A stretch of 64,000 bases of DNA from Musa acuminata AAA Group (Eukaryota > Streptophyta > Magnoliopsida > Zingiberales > Musaceae), in contig NC_088345.1 in the NCBI RefSeq assembly GCF_036884655.1, positions 19,799,001 through 19,863,000 on the forward strand, written 5' to 3'. The notes beneath the pieces were generated by a model that made no database searches, was not told where the DNA came from, and was given only the letters and a program-made list of their open reading frames with translations. Shown piece by piece: positions 47,220-59,300 of this stretch. Position 1 is the first letter of the stretch. Each line of letters starts with the position of its first letter. The position numbers and the translations under genes were made by a program.

Positions 47220-47236
47220 ACCGCATGGGGTAGCGC
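47220..47236 (+). other. Short residue of H between D and B3
   Basis: ACCGCATGGGGTAGCGC. The last five bases, AGCGC, pair with AGCGT at 61,478-61,482 as the B3 target duplication. The GC-rich wording fits the H sequence on either side. Confidence 0.6.
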
Positions 47237-47595
47237 TGTCAGGAATGGGGTCGGCACTAAGAGGGGGGGGGGTGTGAATTAGTGCAGTGGTAAAATCATG
47301 TCTTCAAAAATGTTTCATTTCGATAAAATCGGTTACGTTGAAAATCGATCTCGAAAAGTGTTTAACTTTAAAACGTTTGCAAGAATGTAATGAGCAAGTG
47401 AAGTAAGTAAATCAGTTTGTAATATGAGAATTAAAAGCAGAACAAGAATGCAAACTGATTTATAGTGGTTCGATCGTCGTGACCTACATCCATTCCGTCG
47501 ATTCCTCTTCCGTCGAGGCCACCGGCATCCACTATCAATTTTCCTTGAATAGGCGAAGATCAACCTCCTTCTTACACCCCTCTTCTCCTTTTACA
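47237..47595 (-). repeat. B3 3' LTR, truncated
   Basis: TGTCAGGAATGGGG start, matches 49,967-50,315 closely, then switches near 47,595 to tail sequence (repeats of ACATCATGCAAG). About 1.2 kb of LTR is missing, together with the LTR/tail border. The 76- and 63-residue frames here are not genes. Confidence 0.82.
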
Positions 47596-48975
47596 TCATG
47601 CAAGTTTTACATCATGCAAGCTAGCAAATTTTTACATCATTTTAAAAAATATAAGCTAGCAATATTTTGAAGGCAAATGCAAGATAACTTTATTGTTGAA
47701 GTGTGCAAGCTAGCGATTCTTGCTTCCTTTAACAACGTGCAAGTTGCAAGTTTTTGCATTTTCTTGACTTGTGCAAGTTAGCTATCTCCCCCTTTGTCAT
47801 TATCAAAAAGAAGGGAAGAATATAATTTTGTATCTCTTTTTCCCTTTACAATAATTTTCAAAGCATGACAAAAGTAAAGTATCAATCTTATTTCAATATG
47901 TTTGTGCATCATAATAGTTTCAAATTAAAACATATACAATTTTAAAACTTTACATTTTATAATTCATTCATGATACAAAAAAATAAATCAATCATCATTA
48001 TGATCATATCATACATGATACTCGTAAGCTAACAAATTTTATATCATTTTAAAGCATCAAAACAATATCATGAGTATTTCATGCATAATTTCATTTCATC
48101 ACATTTATTTCATCTCATCAAGAAGAATTAATTGGGTGATGAATACAAGGGGTTATACAAAAATAAATCATATCATAAAAGATAAGATCATGTAAATATC
48201 AAAAGACAAGATTCATATAGTAGATCTCCTCTTAAATAAAATACAAAGAAAAATTATAGAGGTAAAAAGAAGATATCTTGATTAAGAAAAAAATCTCAAG
48301 TAATTCGAAGAATTCAAGATTATTATTTGAATAATACTCATTTAAATTAAAATTATCAAATCAAAATAATTCTCAAGAGATTCACAAAAGTGTTACAAAT
48401 AGATTCATTAATCTCTTTTTTAGAAAAATCGATAAAATAGAGAAATTTTTCAAGGAGAAAGGTTTCCTCATTTTAGTTAGTTTCATACAAGCATGCCTTT
48501 GTCTTTTTTATGCCAAATCAAAAAATATATATCATCGTTTAAAATGAATGTGTAAGATTTATCATTATAAAAATCATCGAGATCAATAATTCACAAATAT
48601 CATCATGTATAACTTCAAAATCTCATACATAAAATCGTCAATCATGGTATTACAACATTTAATATTTTCATTACATCATTATGTATCATTAAATATACAA
48701 TCGTCAACACTTACGCTATTTCTTCAAATCATCATGCTTAATTAATTATAAAATCGTCAAGCATGATACTTATATTATTACATCAAATTAAACATGATTT
48801 CATAAGGCATTCAAAATCATTTTGTTATAAAACATGTAATTTTCATGATTATTTTTGAAATCACTAGAAAGGCAAGCATGATCCCATTTAACATTTTCAT
48901 TCCATCGTTAAACATGCAATAAAAAAATTATATAATTTTTCTAAACTAAATTAAGAATAATTCATAAAAAACATC
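47596..48975 (-). other. B3 non-coding tail
   Basis: AT-rich, no open frame. On the minus strand it has the family purine tract (GACAAAGGGGGAGATAG, about 47,784-47,800). Short repeats of TTACATCATGCAAG occur at 47,590-47,640. The segment 48,440-48,960 parallels the B1 tail. Confidence 0.65.
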
Positions 48976-49917
48976 AAGTAATTTCAAAATAAACTAAAGA
49001 CATTTTGATTACCTCATCGTCAAAAGTCGTTAAGGCGTAGTTTGCTACCTCGCCTTTGTTAATTTTCTCCTCGCCTTCGGAGGAGCTTGATTCATCCAAA
49101 GTCACCTTCTTTTTCTTATATTCATAGTAAGTAGTTGGATTCTTTTTGTTCTTTATTTTTTATTTAATGAACTTTTTAAATTTTACATTGAGGAGTTCAA
49201 GTTCACCATCACTTGAGCTTATGCTCGAGTGGTCTTCGATTATTCTTAGTCTGAAATCCTTCCTGTCCTTTGAAAGTTATTCTTGAGTTCTTTACGTGCA
49301 TTGCACGTCATTTTATAGGTCATCAAAGACCCTATAAGTTCTTCAAGTAGAAAACGGTTCAAATTCTTGGCCTCTTGTATGACCGTTACTTTAGACTCTC
49401 AAGTTTTAGAAAGTGAGCATAAAACTTTATTGATAAGTTTAAAATTCAACAAACATTTGCTAAGAGCTTTTAAACCATTAACGACATCCTTAAAATAAGT
49501 GTACATGTCAACAACGGTTTCGCTTGGCTTCATTCGAAAATATTCAAAATCGTGCATTAAAAGATTGACTTTAGAATCTTTAACTCTAGTTGTGTCTTCA
49601 TGTGTAATTTCAAGAGTATGCCAAATATCGACAGTCGTTTCGCACAAAGAAACCCGATTGAATTTTTTTTTGTCTAAGGCACAAAATAAAGCATTCATAG
49701 CTTTCGTATTTAAAGAAAAAGTTTTCTTTTCCAAATCATTCTAATCTTTCATCGGAAGAGAAGAACTTTTAAAACCGGATTCGACTATGTGCCATAAGTT
49801 CAAATCCAAAGAAAGTAAGAAAACTCTCATTCGAATTTTTCAATATGTATAGTCCATCCCATTGAAAAAGAGAGGATGAATAAGAGAGTGACCATCTTGA
49901 AAGCCAAAAAGAGCCAT
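48976..49917 (-). pseudogene. B3 short gag with half a zinc knuckle
   Basis: Start ATG 49,917 (MALFGFQDGHS), then stop at the Trp of YTYW. The capsid-like part continues (LNTKAMNALFCALDKK, MKPSETVVDMYTYFKDVVNGLKAL). The knuckle region reads TTYYEYKKKKVTLDES: both Cys are Tyr, and it goes directly into the acidic linker exactly as in B1. It ends after the DEV segment with the same short tail. Broken by stops and at least two frameshifts in the last third. Confidence 0.8.
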
Positions 49918-49953
49918 TTCCCTTTAGGTGTTAAACCAAATGAGAAAACAAGG

Positions 49954-49964
49954 CTCTGATACCA
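49954..49964 (-). other. B3 primer binding site
   Basis: Minus strand TGGTATCAGAG followed by CC; initiator Met-tRNA type, two bases from the LTR. Confidence 0.85.
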
Positions 49965-49966
49965 AT

Positions 49967-50683
49967 TATCAGGAACGGGGTCGACACTAAGAGGGGGAGT
50001 GAATTAGTGCAGCGGTAAAATCATGTCTTCAAAAGCGTTTCGTTTCGATAAAACCGGTTATATTGAAAATCGATCTCGGAAAGTGTTTAACTTTAAAATA
50101 TTTTCAAGAATATAATGAGAAAGTGAAGTAAGTAAATCAGTTTGCAATGCGAGAATTAAAAGCAGAATAAGAATGCAAACCAATTTATAGTAGTTCGGTC
50201 CTCGTGACCTACATCCACTTCGTCGATTCCTCTTCCGTCAAGACCACCAGCATCCACTATCGATCTTCCTTTAATAGGCGAAGATCAACCTCCTTTTTAC
50301 ACTCCTCTTCTCGTTTTACTGGGTTTAGGAGACAACCCTTACAAGCACTCACACTCCTCCTAGACAGAATTCTAAGGTTAGATTTAGAAGAGAGATTTCT
50401 TAAGTGATTGTAACAGTGTTTCTTCACTTTTAAACTCTCTGTGCTTATATGTTTTAACCAAGGATGAGAGGGGTATTTATAGGCTTCAAGTTGATTCAAA
50501 CTTGGAGCCTAAAAATATCTCATCTTGGGTTTCCAGGGCACAGGCGGTACCACCGCCTACGTTGGGTGGTACCACTGCCAGTGTTAGTCTGACACTAACA
50601 CTGCACTGGGCGGTACCATCGCCTAATCTAGCAGTACCACCGCTTGACATTGGATGGTACCACCTCCTAGACTGGTAGAAGAA
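49967..50683 (-). repeat. B3 5' LTR, left part
   Basis: Starts TATCAGG (TG changed to TA). TATA-like box on the minus strand at 50,474-50,481. Palindrome cluster GGCGGTACCACCGCC and variants at about 50,543-50,670, within which L is inserted. It resumes at 60,547. Confidence 0.83.
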
Positions 50684-51363
50684 GAGAGTGGTAGAAGAAG
50701 AGAGGAAGAAGAGGGAGAAGAGAAGAAGAAGAAGAAGAAGAAGAAGAGGGAAAAGAAGAGAGGAGGAAGAAGAGGGAGTAGAGAAGAAGAAGAAGGAGAA
50801 GAAGAAGAAGAGGAGGTGGCTGCAGCGAGGGCTGCAGCGAGAAGCTGTGGGGCGTGGGGAGAAGAAGAGAGGAAGAAGAGGGAGAAGAGAAGAAGAAGAA
50901 GAAGAAGAAGAGAAGAGGATAGCTGCGGCAAGGCTGCAGCGAGGAGGTGTGTGGGGTTGGGGAGGAAAAGGGAAGAGGAGAAGAAGAGGGAAAAGAGAGG
51001 GAAGAGGGAGAGGAGCGAGAGGTGGCAGCAGCTAGGGCTGCAGCACCTCTGTTTCCTGCAGGTGGAAACAGAGGAGAGGTGTGGGGCGTTCGAAGAGGAG
51101 AAGAAGAAGAAGAGGAAGAGAAGAGGAAGAGGAAGCAGGGGAAGAGGTTGTGATACCTCTGTTTCCTGCAGAGGAAACAGAGGAGAGGGTGTGGGTGACG
51201 TCGGGGAGAAGAAGGGGAGGAAGGAGAAGAAGAGAAGAAGAAGAAAGGAAGGAAAAGGAAGAGGAGAAGGGAAGAAAGTAGCTGCGGCTGTGGTTGTGGC
51301 AGCTGCAGCTGTGGCAGGGAAAGAAGAAGAGAAAGGAAGAAGGGGAGGAGAGGAAGAAGAGTA

Positions 51364-51949
51364 GGGGCTGCGGCTGCGGCGATGGCAGCTGCAGTTGGAA
51401 GAGAAGAAGGAGAGGAAGATGAGCAGGGGAGGAAGAAAAGGCTGTGGCCGTGGCTGAGGCTGCGACTGCAGCATGCAGCTGGGAAAGAAGAGAAGGAAAG
51501 GAAGAAGAAGAGAAAGGAAGAAGGGAAGGAGAGGAAGAAGAGAAGGGGCTGCGGCTGCGGCGATGGCAGCTGCAGTTGGAAGAGAAGAAGGAGAGGAAGA
51601 TGAGCAGGGGAGGAAGAAAAGGCTGTGGCCGTGGCGGAGGCTGCGACTGCAGCATGCAGCTGGGAAAGAAGAGAAGGAAAGGAAGAAGAAGAGAAAGGAA
51701 GAAGGGAAGGAGAGGAAGAAGAGAAGGGGCTGCGGCTGCGGCGATGGCAGCTGCAGTTGGAAGAGAAGAAGGAGAGGAAGATGAGCAGGGGAGGAAGAAA
51801 AGGCCGTGGCCGTGGCTGAGGCTGCGACTGCAGCATGCAGCTGGGAAAGAAGAGAAGGAAAGGAAGAAGAAGAGAAAGGAAGAAGGGAAGGAGAGGAAGA
51901 AGAGAAGGGGCTACGGCTGCGGCGATGGCAGCTGCAGTTGGATGAGCAG
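51364..51949 (+). repeat. 181-bp tandem array in L 5' LTR
   Basis: Units begin at 51,364, 51,545, 51,726 and 51,907 (the last partial), each starting GGGGCTGCGGCTGCGG. Units differ by only a few bases (for example GGCTGAGGC versus GGCGGAGGC). The first unit is preceded by a diverged boundary. Confidence 0.93.
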
Positions 51950-53470
51950 GGGAGGAAGAAGAGGCTGCGAGTGTGGTGGCTGCGGCCGTGGCTGCGACTC
52001 CGGCTGCGGCTGCAACGTTGGCTGCGGTAGCTGCGGCAGCGGTGGTGGCTGCAGTAGCTGCAGTAGCTGCTTTTGGGAAAGAGAAAGAGTAGGAACGAGA
52101 GAAGGGAAGAAGGAAATAGTGCAGTGGAAGGGGGCTGCGGTTGTGACCGCAGTTGCGGTCGTGGCTGCGATTGTGGCAGCGGCAGCGGCGGCGGCTGTGG
52201 CAGCTGCGTTTGGGAAAGAAAAAAAGAAGGAATGAGAGTAAGAGAGAGCAGGTGACTGTGCCTCGATGTTCGACACGTGGTGTAGTTGCGAAGAAAGGAA
52301 GAAAACGGGAGCACAAAACGAAACAGAGTGAGAGGACACGGAGGAAAAGTAGAAGGATTTGGGTTGGCACCTTCTTTGGATCTTCGGATCGAAATCATTG
52401 AAAGGCAAGTTTTCTGATTCTTCCTATTGCAAGTTTCCCACTTGTTTCGATCCTTTCTATTGCAAGTATCCTGATCTTCCTCACTGCCATTTTTATCTCT
52501 ACATTTGCTTTGAATATGAGGAACTTTGAATTGTTCTAGCCTTGCATTTGTTATATCTCCTGTTTAAACGTAACGATTCGAATCTGTGCAACTTTTGAGA
52601 TTCTGACCTTTTGATACCGAGCTGCCTATAAGTCTTTGTTGGAAACTCTGATTTGTTCAAAACTGATTTCATTGGAAACTAGACTCGTAGACCTTTCTTT
52701 GATATATGGATTGAAAGATTTGGAATCCAAACACCTGCCCAGTTATCTGTTGAATCTGACATTATGAATTCTGCCAACAGAGATTTTGTTCTACGACACT
52801 TGCTTACCAAATTATTTGTAACTCTCTCTGTTGGACAGTATCAATTCCTATGAAGCCTGTCTTATCTGAAAGTATTATCCAATGATTATTTCTGAGTAAA
52901 TTGGAGCACGATTGATAGTTTGAATCATTTGTTCAATGTGCCTCTTGTATTCTGCCAGAAATCGAGCTTTGGTCGATTTCTCATATTCGGGTTTCATTCC
53001 TTTGGAAGTTGATATCCTTTAGCTTTCTTATTCAATTGAGCTTTATATTACTGCTTTGAGTTCTTGTATACTCTTGTCCTTAAAATTATTGCATTCTTGA
53101 AAACTGTTGTGTAACGTTTATGCTATATCGTATTGACTCATATAGGCACATGTATATCCTATTGTTCCGCATTTGCTTTCGATATGTGCCTATTCCAGTT
53201 TCATTCCTTTGGACATTGAATTCATCAAATCTTCTTATTGAATTGAGTTATTTGTGATTGCTTGGATTCCATATGTGCCCTTGCTTTCAATTCCCTTCAA
53301 ATCTGAATATACTTGTGAAAGATTATTGCTTACTTCGGATTGACTCGTAAAGGCACATGTACGTTTGTTGTTCCGCGTGTGCTTCCGATATATGCTACTT
53401 ATTGTTGAAACTGCCCTTTTGTACTCTGGTGTGTGGGATTGTCTGGACCTTTGCTAGAAATGGTAAAGGG

Positions 53471-53620
53471 TATGCGCTGATTTGCCCGCTTTGTGGGGTC
53501 CCGCTTTGTGGGATATTCTGGTATGCGCTATTTGCCCGCTTTGTGGGGTCCCGCTTTGTGGGATATTCTGGTATGCGCTTATTTGCCCACTTTGTGGGGT
53601 CCCGTTATGTGGGATATTGT
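53471..53620 (+). repeat. Three 50-51-bp tandem repeats in L 5' LTR
   Basis: Units starting TATGCGCT at 53,471, 53,522 and 53,572, each with TTTGCCCGCTTTGTGGGGTC and GTGGGATATT. The frames of 68-104 residues here are by-products of the repeat. Confidence 0.88.
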
Positions 53621-54685
53621 AGACTTTTGTCAGGTGGTCATTCAGAAATGGATGAATCACATTCTGACTGAGATCCCACTACACCTTCTGTATGTTTGAT
53701 ATGATATCCAGAGCTTTGGTTATGTGTTTCTGTACATGCTTTGGATAAGATTGATATGTTTGCAACGTCAAAGACGACGTTTGAGCTTCTGTACGATATT
53801 TGTTTTCGATATGCTCTGAAATGCTTCATTCACTGATGATATGCTTCGAAATGTTCCATATGCCGTTGATATGCTCCGGAACATTTCATATGCCATTGAT
53901 ATGCTCCAATTACTCTGTGCTCCATTTGCTATGAACTGATATGTTCTGATATGTCTTATCTGCCATTGATATGTTCCAATTACTCTATGCCCCATTCGTT
54001 ATGGATCAATTATGTTTTGAATGACATGATACGTATGATTTGGTATCTATTGAGATGGTATCCTTGAGAATTCTTGTATTCTGCCTTGCATTATGATACC
54101 TTACTCGTTTGAAACCGTTCCTTTTTGTTCTGAATATGCTTTGTCACTTGCTGAGTCGTTTTTGGCTCACTCCGTTGTTATATAAATCTTTCAGGTCAGC
54201 TTGTCACTCTTCGAGATGTTTGATTTGGGCTGAGGCAGTGGATAGCTATTCAGAATAATGGGCAAGTCTGGTTGGTTATTACGATATTGTTGTATAAGTA
54301 TGTCTTGTATATAATGAAATGTTGTCGATGAACCGAAATAGATATACTGTGTCCAAGTGTTAGGAGATCTCTCTTATTTGGAATTTCAGAATGTTAAGTC
54401 TAATTTATGGTGATATGAACTTGTGGTGAATAGTTGGAGTTCTGATTGTATAATTTATTTAGCTTGTGGATTTATAAATGTTGTTCATGTTTGTCAAGTT
54501 GGCTTGGGTTGCCATAAATGTGAATTATCGAGTGATGTGATATATGATTATAAACTGCACAGGTTTTATGGATGTGAATATGAATAGAATGTTTTCAGTG
54601 TCCTCAAACGTTAGTTTGGATCCTGGATTGGTCTGTGACGAAAATTTTAAAAAAATCATGGATATTTTGAGGGGCGTGACAGAGG

Positions 54686-54697
54686 TGGTATCAAAGC
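54686..54697 (+). other. L primer binding site
   Basis: TGGTATCAAAGC, one mismatch from the initiator Met-tRNA site, four bases after the LTR end. Confidence 0.82.
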
Positions 54698-56323
54698 ATT
54701 GTTTGAGGATTACTGAAATATTTGATATGTTGACGTGCAAAATATATTGAGGTCTAATGAAACTATAGTGATTGGTGGAAATTTTCTTTGATGTATTTTA
54801 GGAATCTAGGATGACGATGACATTTAGTCCTCCTACTTCATCTGATTTTGATTAATTAAGTGGGATGAAAGGGGTAATCGGGGATATTGAATCAGAGTGG
54901 CGCAGCGGAAGCATGGTGGACCTAATTTCATTGGTGGTAGAAAAATGAATGATGCAAACAGAGAAGATATTTGATGTACAAAATTGTTTTGATAATCAAA
55001 AGATTTCTTTTGCCACCTTATATTGGAAGTAGAGGCTGATTATTATTGGCAATAATGAAAAGAATTTTTGGAGATCAGTGACAAGAATGATAAGGACAAG
55101 TTTACCAATAAGAATATGATTGGAAATGAATCAGAAAGTAATGACAAGAGGGTCAAGACATTTGGAGTTGAAAAGGAAAGTCACCACCAAAGACTTAATC
55201 ATGTGTGAATTACAAGTTAAATTATGAAACAAGTTTGTGTTTTCGGGTGATTGGAGTCTATTTTGCTTGTAGAAAGTTGGATCATAAAATAAAAGTTTGC
55301 CCTTTGAACAAGAAGAAAGAGTCACTGCCTCCTAAATCATCAGCCCATGTAAGAGTATATGCTATCACTAAATATGATTCTGAAACTTCTGAATTAGTGG
55401 TCAAAGGTATTATGCATGTTTATGAAAGAATGCAAATATTTGTTCGACCATGGGTCCAATCTACGATTTGATTCGTAATATTTTGCTTATCACTTGGGTA
55501 TTCAACCTAGACCACTACATTATGTGCTATAAGTAAATACGATCATTGGAGATTCTTTGATAACGAAGTTGAATCTGGTCCTCTTGTCTGATTCTTATTG
55601 GAGAACTTGAACTTTTGCTGATTTAGTTCTCCTAGAGATTTGGAGTTTTGATATTATACTTGGTATGGATTGGTTATCTTCCTAACATACCAGTATGGAT
55701 TGATATATAACAAATGATCACTTTTTGTATATTTGATCAGTCGATCTTTTACTTTGAGAGTATGGGACATGATTTATCTCCTTGCCTAATGTATCCAGGA
55801 TGACTTGCTTGGATTACCTCCAAATGTGACTTTGCTTTTGATTTGGTCCTTGGGATAATCCCAATATCTAAGCCTCTCTACAGAAAGATATCATTTGAGT
55901 AAGTGGAATTGGAAAAGCAACTACAAGGATTGTTAAATGAGGATTTTATTTGACTTAATATTTCATCATGGGGTGCTCCGGTGTTAGTTAAAAGAAATGT
56001 ATGGAACATTGAGGCTTTGTAATGATTATAGATAGTTGAATTAGGTGACCATCAAAAACGAGTATTTTCTGAAGTAACGACTTGCTCGATTAATTACAGG
56101 GTACGCAAGTATTTTTAGAAATTGATTGAAGGTCGGGTTACTGTCTATTGAGGATCAAGGAGGAGAATATTTCGGTCACTTGTGGATAATTATGTAATTG
56201 TATTGTATTGATGAAACTATTTAAGAGTAGGAGGAGAAAATAAAGATATCATAATCCTCATCTTTTCATCGATTGAGCTATGATCAATTTAGAGGACTAA
56301 ATTTTCTTTTAAGGGGGGGAGAG
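54698..56323 (+). pseudogene. L interior: remnants of gag, protease and RT
   Basis: Only 1.6 kb where a complete relative would have about 5 kb. The frame 55,205-55,471 holds a zinc knuckle YFACRKLDHKIKVC whose first Cys is Tyr, then a VYAIT-like motif typical of the gag/protease link. Near 55,640-55,680 the motif FDIILGMDWLSS precedes RT. From 55,800 to 56,070 fragments of the RT start are seen in shifting frames: GLPPNV, WGAPV-like, GTLRLCNDYR, VTIKNEYF. The catalytic YxDD, RNase H and integrase are missing. It ends in the purine tract before the 3' LTR. It could not support its own transposition. Confidence 0.78.
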
Positions 56324-59300
56324 TGTAATATCCCTCGCTTTTAAAAATTATTAATAAAGATTTATATGTAAATTGGAGGACCTATATGTAAATATAGAAA
56401 TTACAAGGACTAAACTGCTAAGTTGCAAAAAAAGAAAAAAAAAGGGAAAACCGAAAATTCGGTATTATCCCACCGCCTCCCACGCACTCTGTTTCTTCCA
56501 GAAACAGAGAGAGCGGTGGGGCGTGAGGAGAAGAAGGAGAGTGGTAGAAGAAGAGAGGAAGAAGAGGGAGAAGAGAAGAAGAAGAAGAAGAAGAAGAAGA
56601 AGAAGAAGAAGAGGGAAAAGAAGAGAGGAGGAAGAAGAGGGAGTAGAGAAGAAGAAGAAGGAGAAGAAGAAGAAGAGGAGGTGGCTGCAGCGAGGGCTGC
56701 AGCGAGAAGCTGTGGGGCGTGGGGAGAAGAAGAGAGGAAGAAGAGGGAGAAGAGAAGAAGAAGAAGAAGAAGAAGAGAAGAGGATAGCTGCGGCAAGGCT
56801 GCAGCGAGGAGGTGTGTGGGGTTGGGGAGGAAAAGGGAAGAGGAGAAGAAGAGGGAAAAGAGAGGGAAGAGGGAGAGGAGCGAGAGGTGGCAGCAGCTAG
56901 GGCTGCAGCACCTCTGTTTCCTGCAGGTGGAAACAGAGGAGAGGTGTGGGGCGTTCGAAGAGGAGAAGAAGAAGAAGAGGAAGAGAAGAGGAAGAGGAAG
57001 CAGGGGAAGAGGTTGTGATACCTCTGTTTCCTGCAGAGGAAACAGAGGAGAGGGTGTGGGTGACGTCGGGGAGAAGAAGGGGAGGAAGGAGAAGAAGAGA
57101 AGAAGAAGAAAGGAAGGAAAAGGAAGAGGAGAAGGGAAGAAAGTAGCTGCGGCTGTGGTTGTGGCAGCTGCAGCTGTGGCAGGGAAAGAAGAAGAGAAAG
57201 GAAGAAGGGGAGGAGAGGAAGAAGAGTAGGGGCTGCGGCTGCGGCGATGGCAGCTGCAGTTGGAAGAGAAGAAGGAGAGGAAGATGAGCAGGGGAGGAAG
57301 AAAAGGCTGTGGCCGTGGCTGAGGCTGCGACTGCAGCATGCAGCTGGGAAAGAAGAGAAGGAAAGGAAGAAGAAGAGAAAGGAAGAAGGGAAGGAGAGGA
57401 AGAAGAGAAGGGGCTGCGGCTGCGGCGATGGCAGCTGCAGTTGGAAGAGAAGAAGGAGAGGAAGATGAGCAGGGGAGGAAGAAAAGGCTGTGGCCGTGGC
57501 GGAGGCTGCGACTGCAGCATGCAGCTGGGAAAGAAGAGAAGGAAAGGAAGAAGAAGAGAAAGGAAGAAGGGAAGGAGAGGAAGAAGAGAAGGGGCTGCGG
57601 CTGCGGCGATGGCAGCTGCAGTTGGAAGAGAAGAAGGAGAGGAAGATGAGCAGGGGAGGAAGAAAAGGCCGTGGCCGTGGCTGAGGCTGCGACTGCAGCA
57701 TGCAGCTGGGAAAGAAGAGAAGGAAAGGAAGAAGAAGAGAAAGGAAGAAGGGAAGGAGAGGAAGAAGAGAAGGGGCTACGGCTGCGGCGATGGCAGCTGC
57801 AGTTGGATGAGCAGGGGAGGAAGAAGAGGCTGCGAGTGTGGTGGCTGCGGCCGTGGCTGCGACTCCGGCTGCGGCTGCAACGTTGGCTGCGGTAGCTGCG
57901 GCAGCGGTGGTGGCTGCAGTAGCTGCAGTAGCTGCTTTTGGGAAAGAGAAAGAGTAGGAACGAGAGAAGGGAAGAAGGAAATAGTGCAGTGGAAGGGGGC
58001 TGCGGTTGTGACCGCAGTTGCGGTCGTGGCTGCGATTGTGGCAGCGGCAGCGGCGGCGGCTGTGGCAGCTGCGTTTGGGAAAGAAAAAAAGAAGGAATGA
58101 GAGTAAGAGAGAGCAGGTGACTGTGCCTCGATGTTCGACACGTGGTGTAGTTGCGAAGAAAGGAAGAAAACGGGAGCACAAAACGAAACAGAGTGAGAGG
58201 ACACGGAGGAAAAGTAGAAGGATTTGGGTTGGCACCTTCTTTGGATCTTCAGATCGAAATCATTGAAAGGCAAGTTTTCTGATTCTTCCTATTGCAAGTT
58301 TCCCACTTGTTTCGATCCTTTCTATTGCAAGTATCCTGATCTTCCTCACTGCCATTTTTATCTCTACATTTGCTTTGAATATGAGGAACTTTGAATTGTT
58401 CTAGCCTTGCATTTGTTATATCTCCTGTTTAAACGTAACGATTCGAATCTGTGCAACTTTTGAGATTCTGACCTTTTGATACCGAGCTGCCTATAAGTCT
58501 TTGTTGGAAACTCTGATTTGTTCAAAACTGATTTCATTGGAAACTAGACTCGTAGACCTTTCTTTGATATATGGATTGAAAGATTTGGAATCCAAACACC
58601 TGCCCAGTTATCTGTTGAATCTGACATTATGAATTCTGCCAACAGAGATTTTGTTCTACGACACTTGCTTACCAAATTATTTGTAACTCTCTCTGTTGGA
58701 CAGTATCAATTCCTATGAAGCCTGTCTTATCTGAAAGTATTATCCAATGATTATTTCTGAGTAAATTGGAGCACGATTGATAGTTTGAATCATTTGTTCA
58801 ATGTGCCTCTTGTATTCTGCCAGAAATCGAGCTTTGGTCGATTTCTCATATTCGGGTTTCATTCCTTTGGAAGTTGATATCCTTTAGCTTTCTTATTCAA
58901 TTGAGCTTTATATTACTGCTTTGAGTTCTTGTATACTCTTGTCCTTAAAATTATTGCATTCTTGAAAACTGTTGTGTAACGTTTATGCTATATCGTATTG
59001 ACTCATATAGGCACATGTATATCCTATTGTTCCGCATTTGCTTTCGATATGTGCCTATTCCAGTTTCATTCCTTTGGACATTGAATTCATCAAATCTTCT
59101 TATTGAATTGAGTTATTTGTGATTGCTTGGATTCCATATGTGCCCTTGCTTTCAATTCCCTTCAAATCTGAATATACTTGTGAAAGATTATTGCTTACTT
59201 CGGATTGACTCGTAAAGGCACATGTACGTTTGTTGTTCCGCGTGTGCTTCCGATATATGCTACTTATTGTTGAAACTGCCCTTTTGTACTCTGGTGTGTG

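Larger units (their letters stand above)
50684..54681 (+). repeat. L 5' LTR, 5'-truncated
   Basis: First 680 bp almost pure purine (GAAGAGG words), then GCTGCGGCTGCGG-rich blocks, the 181-bp tandem array, and 2.3 kb of ordinary sequence with TGATATGCTCC-type short repeats (53,810-53,990). The open frames of up to 591 codons on both strands in the purine part come from low-complexity sequence and are not genes. The first 213 bp of the LTR, present at 56,324-56,536, are missing. Confidence 0.85.

Noticed and set aside
50623..52398. Open frames of up to 591 codons on the minus strand and 263 on the plus strand
   Set aside because: They lie in the purine-only and 181-bp repeat part of the L LTR, are made of Ser/Leu/Pro or Arg/Glu/Gly/Lys runs, overlap on both strands and recur in the other LTR copy. 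Stop codons are simply rare in GAAGAGG-type sequence.
53471..53620. Regularly spaced repeats as a CRISPR-like array
   Set aside because: Only three units without unique spacers, in a plant LTR; an ordinary tandem repeat.
53357..53671. 104-residue Cys/Gly-rich frame that looks repetitive
   Set aside because: Produced by three 50-bp tandem repeats in the L LTR; repeated at 59,222.
56410..58235. Open frames of 589 and 605 codons on the minus strand
   Set aside because: Second copy of the same low-complexity LTR sequence; no initiation context, domain or codon bias.
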